A stretch of DNA of 64,000 nucleotides, taken from Burkholderiales bacterium (GTDB taxonomy: Bacteria; Pseudomonadota; Gammaproteobacteria; Burkholderiales; Burkholderiaceae_F). The first letter of the stretch is position 1, and each line of letters opens with the position of its first letter. Shown here in pieces: positions 25,879-34,978 of the stretch. Location: positions 496,001 through 560,000 of the forward strand of contig JADJWR010000002.1 in the NCBI GenBank assembly GCA_016716275.1, written 5' to 3'. Under the pieces are notes generated by a model. That model searched no databases. It was given only the letters and a program-made list of their open reading frames with translations, and was not told the DNA's origin. The translations under genes were made by a program, and so were the position numbers.

Positions 25879-27024
25879 ATGGAAGGCGACCGGCTGCGGG
25901 CGATGTCAGGCGAACTCTCGGCGTTCCGCGACGCGGTGCGCAGGTTCGTCGAGGCGGAACTGGCGCCGCACGAGGCGCGCTGGGGCAAGCAGCAGCACGT
26001 CGACCGGGCGGCCTGGCGCCGGGCCGGCGAGATGGGACTGCTGCTCTGCGACGTTCCCGAGCAGTACGGCGGTGCCGGCGCGACCTTCGCGCACGAGTGC
26101 GTCGTGTTCGAGGAACTGCAGCGCGCCAACGTGACCAGCTTCGGCAAGCACGTGCACAGCATCGTCGCCCACTACCTGCTCGCCTACGGGACGGAGGCGC
26201 AGAAGGCACGCTGGCTGCCGAAGATGGCGGCGGGCGAGATGGTCGCCGCCATCGCGATGTCCGAGCCGGGCGCCGGCTCCGACCTGCAGGGGGTACGCAC
26301 GCGGGCGGTGAGACAGGGCGACGAATACCTGGTCAACGGCTCGAAGACCTTCATCTCCAACGGCTACCTCGCCAACCTGATCTGCCTGGTGGTGAAGACC
26401 GATCCGCAGTCCGGGTCGAAGGGCGTGTCGCTGCTGATGGTCGAGACGGCCGACCTGCCGGGCTTCCGCTGCGGCCGCATCCTCGACAAGATCGGCATGC
26501 ACGGGCAGGACACGGCGGAGCTCTTCTTCGACGACGTGCGGGTGCCGGCGGAGAACCTGCTCGGCGGCGCGGAGGGCCGCGGCTTCCACCAGCTGATGGA
26601 GCAGCTGCCGTGGGAGCGCACGATCGTCGCGGTGGCGGCTGTCGCCGCGATCGAGCGCGCCGTCGAACTGACCACCGAGTACGCCAGGCAGCGTCGGGCG
26701 TTCGGCAAGGCGCTGATCGAGATGCAGAACACGCGCTTCAAGCTCGCCGAGTGCCGCACCACCGCGCACATCGCCCGCGTGTTTCTCGACCACTGCATCG
26801 AGCGGGTGATGGACGGCACGATGGACGCCGCCACCGCGTCGATGGCCAAGTGGTGGACCACCGAGCAGCAGTGCCGCGTGATCGACGAGTGCCTGCAGCT
26901 GTTCGGCGGCTACGGCTACATGATGGATTACCCGATCGGCAAGATGTACGCCGACGCGCGGGTGCAGAAGATCTACGGCGGCACCAACGAGATCATGAAG
27001 GAGCTGATCGCCCGCTCGCTGTAG
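25879..27024 (+). CDS. Acyl-CoA dehydrogenase, standard length
   Basis: A 381-residue tetrameric-type acyl-CoA dehydrogenase. Signatures include IAMSEPGAGSDLQGVRT in the FAD-binding middle domain, ERTIVAVAAVAAIERAVELT, FGKALIEMQNTRFKLAEC and QLFGGYGYMMDYPIGKMYAD. The likely catalytic glutamate lies in IYGGTNEIMKELIAR. The ATG at 25879 follows GGGAGA and gives the family length; a start 17 codons upstream is possible. It is divergent from paaX, so a shared control region is expected. The chain-length preference cannot be told from this reading. Confidence 0.92.
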   Translation: MEGDRLRAMSGELSAFRDAVRRFVEAELAPHEARWGKQQHVDRAAWRRAGEMGLLLCDVPEQYGGAGATFAHECVVFEELQRANVTSFGKHVHSIVAHYLLAYGTEAQKARWLPKMAAGEMVAAIAMSEPGAGSDLQGVRTRAVRQGDEYLVNGSKTFISNGYLANLICLVVKTDPQSGSKGVSLLMVETADLPGFRCGRILDKIGMHGQDTAELFFDDVRVPAENLLGGAEGRGFHQLMEQLPWERTIVAVAAVAAIERAVELTTEYARQRRAFGKALIEMQNTRFKLAECRTTAHIARVFLDHCIERVMDGTMDAATASMAKWWTTEQQCRVIDECLQLFGGYGYMMDYPIGKMYADARVQKIYGGTNEIMKELIARSL

Positions 27025-27140
27025 CGAGGCGGGCGAAGTGGCCCGTGCTCCGTTCTTGGTGTCCAATGAGCCCCTGACGACGAAGGTCCGTTCGGACCGG
27101 TGGGAATCGATGCGCGAATCCGGCGCGGTTGGCTTTGACA

Positions 27141-28981
27141 ATGTCGAAGTCGGAGCGACCTCCTCGCGCCGCAGGGCGCAGTCAGCAGCCGAGCCAGCGC
27201 ATGGGCCTTGAGAACTGGCGACCCGGCCTGGCGCTGCTGCTGTCGCTGCTGATTCACGTGCTGCTGTTGAGCATGACCTTCGGCGGCCACGGCCTTGGGC
27301 TCCCTGGTTTCGGCTTTCCGTGGCGGGATCGACGGGTCGAGGCCCCCGAACTGCGCGTCGTGCTGGTCCGGACGAAAGTCGTCGCCGCGGCGCCGGCGAT
27401 CGCGCCTGCCGCGGAGCCGCCGCGGCCGGCATCGGTCGCGCTGCGTGCGGTCAGTCGATCGGTCCCACCTCGAACCACGCCCGCTGCGCCGCCTCCGGCG
27501 GCAGCGGCACGTGAGATCCCTCCTGCGGCCCAGGCTGCGGCGCCAGCGCCTGTCGTCGTGGTGCCACGCGCTGCGAGTCCGGAAGCCGCGACACCGGCGT
27601 TCGGCGATGCCGGCGATACCGCGCGGGAAGCCGAGCGGCTGGCGGCGGAGCGCCAGGAGGCCGAACGACTCGCGGCGGCGCAGTTGGAGATGCAGCGGCA
27701 GGAAGCCGCACGGCAGGAAGAAGCGGCTCGCGTCGAGGCCCAGCGGCTGGCGGCGGAACACCAGGAGGCCGAGCAACTCGCGGCGGCACGGCTGGAGATG
27801 CAGCGGCAGGAGGCCGTGCTTCGGGAAGAAGCGGTTCGCCTCGAGACTGCACAGCGGGAGGCCGAACGGCAGGAAGCCGAACGACTGGCAGCGGCGCAGC
27901 AGGAGGCGCAGCGTCAGGAGGCTGCACGGCAGGAGGAAGCAGCGCGCGTCGAGGCCGGGCGACGGGAGGCTGAACGGCAGCAGGCCGAACGACTGGCAGC
28001 GGCGCAGCAGGAAGCGCAGCGGCAGGAGGCCGCACGCCAGGAGGAAGCGGCTCGCGTCGAGGCCGGGCGACGGGAGGCTGAGCGCCAGCAGGCCGAACGA
28101 CTGGCAGCGGCGCAGCAGGAAGCGCAGCGGCAGGAAGCAGAACGCCAGGAAGAAGCGGCTCGCATCGACGCTGCACAGCGCGAGGCCGAGCGCCAGCAGG
28201 CCGAACGACTGGCAGCGGCGCAGCGGGAGGCGCAGCGGCAGGAGGCCGCACGCCAGGAGGAAGCGGTGCGCATCGAGGCCGCTCGACTCGAGGCAGAACG
28301 TCGGGAGGCGGAACGCCGGGAGGCCGAGCGCCAGCAGGCCGAACGACTGGCAGCGGCGCAGCGGGAGGCGCAGCGGCAGGAGGCCGCACGCCAGGAAGAA
28401 GCGGCGCGCCTCGAGGCTGCACAGCGGGAGGCCGAACGCCAGCAGGCGGAGCGACTGGCGGCGGGCCAGCCGCAAGAAGCGGCACGGGGTGCCAGGGGGC
28501 CGAACAGGAGGAGGCGGCAAGGCAACGGGAGGCGCGGCTTCGGGCAATCGGCCGTCAGCTCGACGAGGAAGCCGCCCGGCGCGACGCGGCCGCTCGCCAG
28601 TCGTCCACGCTGCCCCTGTCGCTGAGCACCGCGCGCCGCGCCAGGCTATGGGGGCGCACCGACCCCAACGTCGAGCTCATCCGGTACGCGGAGGCGTGGG
28701 CGCAGAAGATCCACTTCAACACGCCTGTCGACACTGTCCGCGCCGTGGCCAGCAGGCCTCACACCAATCCGATGGTGACGGTGGCCATTCGAAGCGACGG
28801 ATCGGTCGAATCGGTGACCTTCGTCACCTCCAGCGGCGTGGCGGAGATCGACGAGGCGATACGGCGCATCGTGCAGAGCCACGCGCCCTACCAGCCGTTT
28901 CCGCCGGGACTGGTCCGCGATTTCGACGTGGTGGAGATTCGCCGGACGTGGCACTTCGACGTCGCGATCCGCCTGTACTGA
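27141..28981 (+). pseudogene. TonB/TolA-like energy-transducer protein, frameshifted
   Basis: A membrane-anchored protein of about 613 residues if repaired. It has an N-terminal anchor (LALLLSLLIHVLLLSMTFGG), a proline-rich stretch, a long coiled coil of 36-residue Glu/Ala/Arg/Gln repeats, and a TonB C-terminal domain (VTVAIRSDGSVESVTFVTSS then PFPPGLVRDFDVVEI). The coiled coil and the TonB domain are in different frames: frame is lost at a run of five G at 28495-28499, and one more G restores it (ARGAEQEEAARQREARLRAI onward). No exbB or exbD is nearby. This is either a sequencing error in a homopolymer or a real break. Confidence 0.75.
27627..28479 (+). repeat. 108-base tandem repeats encoding a coiled coil
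   Basis: A unit of 108 bases (36 codons) recurs. The phrase CAGGCCGAACGACTGGCAGC starts at 27981, 28089, 28197 and 28335, with a related copy at 28443. Spacing is 108 except for one 138-base interval that holds 10 additional codons. Upstream copies are more diverged. It is part of the coding sequence of the TonB/TolA-like gene. Confidence 0.85.
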
Positions 28982-29052
28982 CGGCGCTGCACTTCTTCGA
29001 TACCGCGCCACCTGCCTGGCAGCCAGGGTCGACCGCCGGCACGCGCCGGCGG

Positions 29053-29094
29053 ATCGAAAGAAAACGGCGCCGCCTGCGATGCAGGGCGGCGCCG
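29053..29094 (-). terminator. Rho-independent terminator of the TRAP operon
   Basis: A 10-base GC stem (29065-29074 with 29085-29094) and a 10-base loop are followed on the minus strand by TTTTCTTTC. It starts about 20 bases after the dctP stop codon and fits as the end of the minus-strand operon. Confidence 0.85.
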
Positions 29095-29113
29095 TCGCTG
29101 GCGCGGCGCGGCG

Positions 29114-30139
29114 TTACTTGCGGGCGGCGATCGCCGCTTCGGCCTTGCTGACCAGCTCCGGCCCGATCTGGCCTTTCCACTGCGCGTAGACGCGGCGGGT
29201 GGCGGTGACGAACTCGTTGCGCTCGGCCGGCGACAGCCGGGTCACCTTCACCCCCATGCCCTCGATCTCCTTGACCAGCGGCTGGCCCGGCTCGTCGAGT
29301 CCCTTGCGGGCGATGGCGATCTGCTGCTTGCCGGCGTCGATCGCCGCCTGGCGGACGATCTCGCGGTCAGCCGGCGTCCAGCTGTTCCACACCTCCCGGT
29401 TGACCACGAACACCAGCGGGTCGGCGACGTAGCCCCACATCGTGACGTTCTTCTGGCCGACCGTGTGCAGCTTGGCGGCGGTGAAGATCGACATCGGGTT
29501 CTCCTGCCCGTCGACTGCGCCCGAGGCGAAGGCCGGCTGCGCGTCGGCCCAGCTCATCTGCGTCGGGTTGGCGCCGAGCGCCTGGAAGGTGGCGAGGAAC
29601 AGCGGCGAGCCGACCACCCGGATCTTCATCCCCTTCAGGTCGTCCGGCCGGCGCACCTCGCGCTTGGAGTTGGTCAACTCGCGGAAGCCGTTCTCGCCCC
29701 AGGCCAGCGGCACCACGCCCTGCTTATCCAGGATGCCGAACAGGTCCTTGCCGACCGCGCCCTGCGTCAGCGCGTCGATCGCCCGGTAGTCGGGCATCAG
29801 GAACGGCAGCGAGAAAAGATTCAGCTCCTTGACCTGAGGCGACCAGTTGATGGTCGAGCCGATCGCCATGTCGATGATCCCCTGGCGGATCGCCGTGAAC
29901 TCGCGCGTCTGGTCGCCCTGCACCAGCGATACGCCGGGATACAGCTTCATGTTGATGCGGCCGTTGGTCCGCTGCCTGACCAGGTCGATCCAGATCTCGG
30001 CGCCCTTGCCCCACGGGAAGGCGGTGCCGACCACCGTCGATACCTTGTACTCGGGCTTGTAGTTCTGCGCCTGCGTCGCGCCGCCGAAGGCGAGGCCGGC
30101 GGCGGTGGCCAGGGCGATGAAAAGCTGTCTGCGTTGCAT
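29114..30139 (-). CDS. TRAP transporter substrate-binding protein DctP
   Basis: A 341-residue periplasmic solute receptor of a tripartite ATP-independent transporter. The signal peptide is MQRRQLFIALATAAGLAFGG with cleavage after TQA. Family marks are FPWGKGAEIWIDLVRQRTNG, the arginine loop DLKGMKIRVVGSPLF and AVDGQENPMSIFTAAKLH. GGAGAC precedes the ATG at 30139. It is third in the order dctQ-dctM-dctP. Such receptors usually bind carboxylates through the conserved arginine. The upstream E1 dehydrogenase pair hints at a keto acid or hydroxy acid substrate. Confidence 0.93.
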   Translation of the reverse strand: MQRRQLFIALATAAGLAFGGATQAQNYKPEYKVSTVVGTAFPWGKGAEIWIDLVRQRTNGRINMKLYPGVSLVQGDQTREFTAIRQGIIDMAIGSTINWSPQVKELNLFSLPFLMPDYRAIDALTQGAVGKDLFGILDKQGVVPLAWGENGFRELTNSKREVRRPDDLKGMKIRVVGSPLFLATFQALGANPTQMSWADAQPAFASGAVDGQENPMSIFTAAKLHTVGQKNVTMWGYVADPLVFVVNREVWNSWTPADREIVRQAAIDAGKQQIAIARKGLDEPGQPLVKEIEGMGVKVTRLSPAERNEFVTATRRVYAQWKGQIGPELVSKAEAAIAARK

Positions 30140-30171
30140 GGTGTCTCCGTTTGTCAGGGCGTGTTGCGGGG

Positions 30172-31449
30172 TCAGTAGCCTAGCCGAGCGGGCAACCATA
30201 GCGCGAGCTGCGGAAAGGCCGCAACCAGCGCCAGTGCGCACAGCATCGAGAACATCATCCACAGCACCCAGCGCACGGTGGTCTCGACGCCGACGCCGGC
30301 GATGCGGGTGGTGACCAGCAGGTTCACCGCCATCGGCGGGGTGAACTGGCCGATCGCCATGTTCATCGTCATCAGCACGGCGAACCAGGTCATGTCCCAG
30401 CCGAAGGCGTCGACCACCGGGATCAGGATCGGCAGGAAGATCAGGAAGATCGACGCCGCGTCGAGCAGCATGCCGGCGACCAGCAGCAGCGCCATGATCA
30501 TCGCCAGCATCAGCCACGGCTCCTGCGTGATGCCGAGCATCGCCCTGGCCATCGCGTCGAAGGCGCCGAGAGTGGAGCCGGCGTGGGCGAAGATGCCGGC
30601 GCAGGCGATGATCAGCATCACCACCGCCGAGATCTCGGCCGAGTCGACCAGCACGCGGTACAGCTTGCGAAAATCGAGCGTCCGGTAGACGACCGTGCCG
30701 ACGAACAGGCCGTAGAACACCGCCACCACGGCCGCTTCGGTCGGCGTGAAGGCACCGGTGCGCAGGCCGCCGAGGATGATGACCGGCGCCGCGATGCCCC
30801 AGCTGGCGTCCTTCAGCACGGCGAGCAGGTTCTGCCGCTCGGCGTTGTCCTCGCTTCCCCAGCCGTACCTGCGGGCGAACAGCACCGCCGGCACCAGCAG
30901 CGAAAGCCCGGCCAGCACGCCGGGGATCATGCCGGCGGCGAACAGCGCCGGCACCGACACCTGCGGCACCAGCACGGTGAAGATGACGAAGGCGATCGAC
31001 GGCGGGATCAGGATCGCCGTCGATCCGGCGGCGGCGATGATGCTGGCCGAGAACGCCGGCGGATAGCCCTGCCGCGTCATCGACGGCAGCATCACCATCG
31101 CCACCGCCGCGGCGTCGGCCGGCCCGGAGCCGGAGATGCCGCCGAGGAACATGCAGACGATGATCGCCACCGCGCCCTGCGCGCCGCGGCGCGGACCGAT
31201 CAGCGCGGCGACGAAGGCGACCAGCTTGGCCGCCACGCCGGCGCGCTCGAAGATCATGCCGGCGAGGATGAACACCGGCAGCGCCAGCAGCGGGTACTTG
31301 GCGAGGCTCGAGTAGACGTTGGCGGCGATCGACATCGCGCCGAGTTCGGCGGCCAGGATCACCACCGCGCCGCTTATCCCCAGCGCGGTGGCCAGCGGCA
31401 CGCCGGCCAGCAGCAGCAGCAGGAAGCCGCCGAACAGGACGGCGCTCAT
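30172..31449 (-). CDS. TRAP transporter large permease DctM
   Basis: A 425-residue multi-spanning membrane protein, the sodium-coupled transport subunit of the TRAP system. Typical elements are LLLAGVPLATALGISGAVVI at the N-terminus, PLLALPVFILAGMIFERAGV, MFLGGISGSGPADAAAVAMV and IPPSIAFVIFTVLVPQVSVP. It overlaps dctQ by ATGA, and dctP begins 32 bases after its stop. The length equals the family norm. Confidence 0.95.
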   Translation of the reverse strand: MSAVLFGGFLLLLLAGVPLATALGISGAVVILAAELGAMSIAANVYSSLAKYPLLALPVFILAGMIFERAGVAAKLVAFVAALIGPRRGAQGAVAIIVCMFLGGISGSGPADAAAVAMVMLPSMTRQGYPPAFSASIIAAAGSTAILIPPSIAFVIFTVLVPQVSVPALFAAGMIPGVLAGLSLLVPAVLFARRYGWGSEDNAERQNLLAVLKDASWGIAAPVIILGGLRTGAFTPTEAAVVAVFYGLFVGTVVYRTLDFRKLYRVLVDSAEISAVVMLIIACAGIFAHAGSTLGAFDAMARAMLGITQEPWLMLAMIMALLLVAGMLLDAASIFLIFLPILIPVVDAFGWDMTWFAVLMTMNMAIGQFTPPMAVNLLVTTRIAGVGVETTVRWVLWMMFSMLCALALVAAFPQLALWLPARLGY

Positions 31450-31964
31450 CGGCGCCGCGCCACGCGGACCAGGCGGCCGGCGATGCGCGCGACGATCAGC
31501 ACCGCCAGCACCGTCAGCCAGATCGAGTACACCGCCTGCGGGATGCCGAGCCCGGGGCTGGTCGTCTCGTACTGCCAGTCGTCGAGGAAGAAGCGCCAGC
31601 CGTACCAGGCCACCATGGCGAACAGCGCCGCCGACAACGCCATGCCGGCCAGCTCGAGCGCGAAGCGCGCCGCCGCCGGCAGCTTGAGCACGAAGAAGTC
31701 GACCCGGATGTTGCGGTCGCGGGCGAACGCCGCGGCGGCGCCGACCAGCGTCAGCACCACCAGCAGGAACACCGAGATCTCCTCGGTGAAGGCGAACGAG
31801 GCGTTGGTCAGGTAGCGCACCACCACGTTGGCGAAGGTGATCACGCAGATCAGCGCCATCGCCGCGGCGGCGATCGCCTCCTCGATGCGGATCGTCACCC
31901 GCGGCGTGTTGCGTGGATCCGGCGCCGTTGCGTCGCCGTGCTGCTCATCCGTCGGGCTCGACAT
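31446..31964 (-). CDS. TRAP transporter small permease DctQ
   Basis: A 172-residue inner-membrane protein with four hydrophobic segments and the DctQ signature NVVVRYLTNASFAFTEEISV near residues 46-65. It pairs with DctM to form the transport unit. CAGGAA precedes the ATG at 31964, and the stop overlaps dctM. A 194-base spacer containing an inverted repeat separates it from the E1 beta gene, so read-through from the dehydrogenase genes is possible but not certain. Confidence 0.92.
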   Translation of the reverse strand: MSSPTDEQHGDATAPDPRNTPRVTIRIEEAIAAAAMALICVITFANVVVRYLTNASFAFTEEISVFLLVVLTLVGAAAAFARDRNIRVDFFVLKLPAAARFALELAGMALSAALFAMVAWYGWRFFLDDWQYETTSPGLGIPQAVYSIWLTVLAVLIVARIAGRLVRVARRR

Positions 31965-32079
31965 CGGTGTTCCTGTGAATCTTTGCTGCAGCAGGCGATT
32001 CTAGTGACGGTGTGCGAGCAGTCGCCCGTCCGGTGTGGGGTGCAGTTTCCCGTCCGGTGTGGGTCCGGTGTGGGGTGCC

Positions 32080-32151
32080 GTCGCCCCGGCGCAGGCCGGG
32101 GCCCAAGTGGTCAGCGCGTCGAAATTGGGCCCCGGCCTGCGCCGGGGCGAC
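32080..32151. repeat. 72-base inverted repeat (REP-like)
   Basis: Perfect 27-base arms (32080-32106 and 32125-32151) begin GTCGCCCCGGCGCAGGCC and flank an 18-base loop. Just upstream, GTCCGGTGTGGG occurs three times in direct orientation (about 32030-32075). A 71-base relative sits at 51409-51479. Dispersed elements starting in this way are common in GC-rich proteobacteria. Confidence 0.85.
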
Positions 32152-32158
32152 GTATGCC

Positions 32159-33154
32159 CTATTTGGCCGTCAGCCACTCCCGCACGCACGCCGCGATCTT
32201 CGGCGCATCGACCCGTGCGACCGCTTCCAGCGTCGGCGCGTAGCCGACCGGGATGCGCGGCGCGCCGAGCCGCTTGACCGGGCAGCCGAGCTGCTCGGCC
32301 ACCGTCGCTGCCACCTCTGCGCCGAAGCCGGCGGCCTGCACCGCCTCGTGGGCGACCAGCAGCCGCCTGGTCCTGGCGCAGGAGGCGAGCACTGCGTCGC
32401 GGTCCCACGGCCACAGCGTGCGCAGGTCGATCACCTCGACCGCGATGCCCTCGGCGGCGAGCGACTCCGCGGCGGCCAGCGACTCGTGCAGCGTGCGCGA
32501 CCAGGTGACCAGTGTCAGGTCGCCTCCCTGGCGGGCGACGCGCGCCCTGCCGAGCGGCACGGCGCGCGCCGTGTCGACCTCGCCTTCCAGCCCCCACAGT
32601 TCCTTGTGTTCCAGGTAGACCACCGGATCGCCGCAGTCGAGCGCCGCGGCCAGCAAGCCGTGGTTGTCCTGCGGCGTGGCCGGGCAGACGACCACCAGCC
32701 CCGGGATGTGGGCGAACCACGCCTCCAGGCTCTGCGAGTGCTGGGCGGCGGACGCCGACCACAGGCCGATCGGCATCCGCGCCACCAGCGGCACCCGGCC
32801 CTGGCCGCCGAACATGTAGCGGTTCTTCGCCGCCTGGTTCACCAGTTCGTCCATGCCGCACAGCGCGAAGTCGATCACCCGCATCTCGACCACCGGCCGC
32901 AGGCCGGCCAGCGCCATGCCGACCGCCGCACCCATGATGTTGGCCTCCGAGATCGGCGTGTCGACGATCCGCGCGGCGCCGAATTCCTGCTGCAGCGGCC
33001 GCAGCGCGCCGTCGGCGGCGCGGCTGCGGTACTGGCCGAACACGCCGCCGCGGCCGAGGTCCTCGCCGACGGCAACCACCCGCGGGTCTGCGCGCATCGC
33101 CGCGGCCAGCGCCTCGCCGGCCGCCGCGGCGTAGGTCATGCGGCTCAGTGCCAT
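32159..33154 (-). CDS. Thiamine-diphosphate dehydrogenase E1 component, beta subunit
   Basis: A 331-residue transketolase-like beta subunit of the pyruvate, acetoin or branched-chain oxo-acid dehydrogenase family. Motifs are VVAVGEDLGRGGVFGQYRSR, EFGAARIVDTPISEANIMGA and AKNRYMFGGQGRVPLVARMP, and the C-terminal domain contains LRTLWPWDRDAVLASC and LLVAHEAVQAAGFGAEV. It overlaps the alpha gene by 10 bases. There is no E2 or E3 gene in the window, so either a distant E2 is used or the pair acts on its own. Confidence 0.9.
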   Translation of the reverse strand: MALSRMTYAAAAGEALAAAMRADPRVVAVGEDLGRGGVFGQYRSRAADGALRPLQQEFGAARIVDTPISEANIMGAAVGMALAGLRPVVEMRVIDFALCGMDELVNQAAKNRYMFGGQGRVPLVARMPIGLWSASAAQHSQSLEAWFAHIPGLVVVCPATPQDNHGLLAAALDCGDPVVYLEHKELWGLEGEVDTARAVPLGRARVARQGGDLTLVTWSRTLHESLAAAESLAAEGIAVEVIDLRTLWPWDRDAVLASCARTRRLLVAHEAVQAAGFGAEVAATVAEQLGCPVKRLGAPRIPVGYAPTLEAVARVDAPKIAACVREWLTAK

Positions 33155-34164
33155 TGGCCCGCTCCGGTGCTGATCACGTCGCCGAAGGCCGCCTGCGCAG
33201 CGGGCCAGGGCGCCGCGTCGGCCGTCGCCAGCGCCTGCGCGATCTCGCCATTCACCTCGCCGTCGATCGCCGCGGTCGCGGCGGCCTCGCCGAGCGAAGC
33301 AAGAAGGGCGCGCAGGCGCAGCAGCGGATCGTCCTGCCGCGCCTGCTCGACTTCGTCCGCGTCGCGGTACAGGCCCGGGTCGACCGACACGTGGCCCTTG
33401 ATCCGGTAGGTGATCGCGTGCAGCAGCGCCGGAGCGCCGGTTCGCACCCGAGTCACCAGTTCGCCGGCGACGTGGTCGACCGCCTCGACGTCGTTGCCGT
33501 CGACTTCGTGCGCCTCGATGCCGAGCGAGCGCGCCCGCGCCGCCGCGCCGCTGCCTGCGGTGAGCGAGCGGGTCGGCGTGGTGGCGGCGATGCGGTTGTC
33601 CTCGCAGACGAACAGTACCGGCAGGCCGTAGACCTGCGCCCAGTTCAGGCCCTCGAGGAACGGCCCGCGGTTGATCGCGCCGTCGCCGAAGAAGCAGGCG
33701 ACGATCGAATCGCGGCCCTGCAGCTTCAGCGCCTGCGCGGCGCCGGTGGCGATCGGGATGCCGGCGGCGACCACGCCGTTGGCGCCAAGCATGCCGACGC
33801 CGAAATCGGCGATGTGCATCGAGCCGCCCTTGCCGCCGTTGCAGCCGGTCGCGCGTCCGTATAACTCGCACATCATCTTCGCCATGTCGGCGCCCTTGGC
33901 CAGCGTGTGGCCGTGGCCGCGGTGGGTCGAGGTCAGCAGGTCGTCGCGCCGCAGGTTGATGCACACGCCGGCGGCCACCGCCTCCTGCCCGGTCGACAGA
34001 TGCAGCGGCCCGCGCACCTTGGCCGGGGTGGCCGACGCCTCGATGCCCCAGGCCTGCACGCCGCCCTGGCTGGCCGCCTCGGCCGCGTCCTCGAAGGCGC
34101 GGATGCGCGCCATCGTCCGGTAAAGCGCGAGCAGCCGCGTCGATCGTCCGGCTTGCTTTTCCAT
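33145..34164 (-). CDS. Thiamine-diphosphate dehydrogenase E1 component, alpha subunit
   Basis: A 339-residue alpha subunit. Diphosphate-binding residues are seen in FFGDGAINRGPFLEGLNWAQ and VLFVCEDNRIAATT, and a family motif is GCNGGKGGSMHIADFGVGML. A conserved HRGHGHTLAKGAD precedes it. The ATG at 34164 (MEKQAGRSTRLLALYRTMAR) matches the family start and has GGTGGGG upstream. It heads a minus-strand run of E1 alpha, E1 beta and then the TRAP genes. The promoter lies in the 121-base gap shared with the divergent rhomboid gene. Confidence 0.9.
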   Translation of the reverse strand: MEKQAGRSTRLLALYRTMARIRAFEDAAEAASQGGVQAWGIEASATPAKVRGPLHLSTGQEAVAAGVCINLRRDDLLTSTHRGHGHTLAKGADMAKMMCELYGRATGCNGGKGGSMHIADFGVGMLGANGVVAAGIPIATGAAQALKLQGRDSIVACFFGDGAINRGPFLEGLNWAQVYGLPVLFVCEDNRIAATTPTRSLTAGSGAAARARSLGIEAHEVDGNDVEAVDHVAGELVTRVRTGAPALLHAITYRIKGHVSVDPGLYRDADEVEQARQDDPLLRLRALLASLGEAAATAAIDGEVNGEIAQALATADAAPWPAAQAAFGDVISTGAGQWH

Positions 34165-34285
34165 TTCGTTGACCCCACCTGTGAAGCTCGGCGCGTATTC
34201 TGCCTGCGCAGCGATCGACGGCTTCGCCTCACGGCGGCGCCGATCGCACGGGCGACGCTGCCGCGTGCCGAGGTGCCGGCTGGCC

Positions 34286-34978
34286 ATGCAGTTCGACGTT
34301 CCCGATCCGCGCTACACCCATTCCGTTCATTCGCGCGCCCTGCTCGGGCTGGCGCTGCGGCTGTCGATCGGCTTCGTCGCCGTGCTCTGGCTGATCCACC
34401 TGATGAACTGGGCGATGGCGCTCGATCCGCTGCCGTTCGGCGTGCGGCCGCGCGAGTGGCTCGGCCTCGTCGGCATCGTCACCGCGCCGCTGATGCACGG
34501 CGACTTCGGTCATCTGGTGGCCAACTCGGCGCCGCTGCTGGTGCTCGGCGCGGTGATGCTGTTCCTCTACCCGCATGCGGCGCTGCGGGTGCTGCCGGCC
34601 GTGTATTTCGGGCCGGGCCTGCTGGTGTGGCTGTTCGGTCGCGATTCGGTGCACATCGGCGCCAGCGGCCTGGTCTACGGGCTGGTCAGCTACGTGTTCG
34701 TCGCCGGACTGCTTCGCCGCGACCGCCGCGCGATCGCCGCCTCGCTGATGGTGGTGATGCTTTACGGGTCGCTCGCCTGGGGCGTGCTGCCGATCCAGCC
34801 GCGCACGTCCTGGGAGACCCACCTGGCGGCAGCGGTGCTCGGCGTGCTGATGGCGCTGGCGCTGCGCCGGCTAGATATCCCGCCGCGCAAGCGCTACGAG
34901 TGGGAGGACGAAGCCGATCAGCCGGAGGAGATTGCGGCGCGGTGGCGCGAGGTCGACCCAGGCGGGCGCCGGCAATGA
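34286..34978 (+). CDS. Rhomboid family intramembrane serine protease
   Basis: A 230-residue membrane protease with about six transmembrane segments. The active-site serine is in HIGASGLVYGLVSYVF and the histidine in SWETHLAAAVLGVLMALALR. A conserved HGDFGHLVANSAPLL loop lies before them, with the HxxxN-type oxyanion region. The ATG at 34286 begins MQFDVPDPRYTHSVHSRALL. It overlaps the Mut7-C gene by ATGA. The charged C-terminal tail (EWEDEADQPEE) lies in the cytoplasm by prediction. Substrate is unknown. Confidence 0.92.
   Translation: MQFDVPDPRYTHSVHSRALLGLALRLSIGFVAVLWLIHLMNWAMALDPLPFGVRPREWLGLVGIVTAPLMHGDFGHLVANSAPLLVLGAVMLFLYPHAALRVLPAVYFGPGLLVWLFGRDSVHIGASGLVYGLVSYVFVAGLLRRDRRAIAASLMVVMLYGSLAWGVLPIQPRTSWETHLAAAVLGVLMALALRRLDIPPRKRYEWEDEADQPEEIAARWREVDPGGRRQ

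Noticed and set aside
27134..27139. TTGACA as a -35 box for the TonB-like gene
   Set aside because: It lies only a few bases before the ATG, so no -10 could fit upstream of the start.
27627..28479. CRISPR-like or satellite array
   Set aside because: The 108-base units keep a reading frame and encode a coiled coil, and there are no short repeats with unique spacers.
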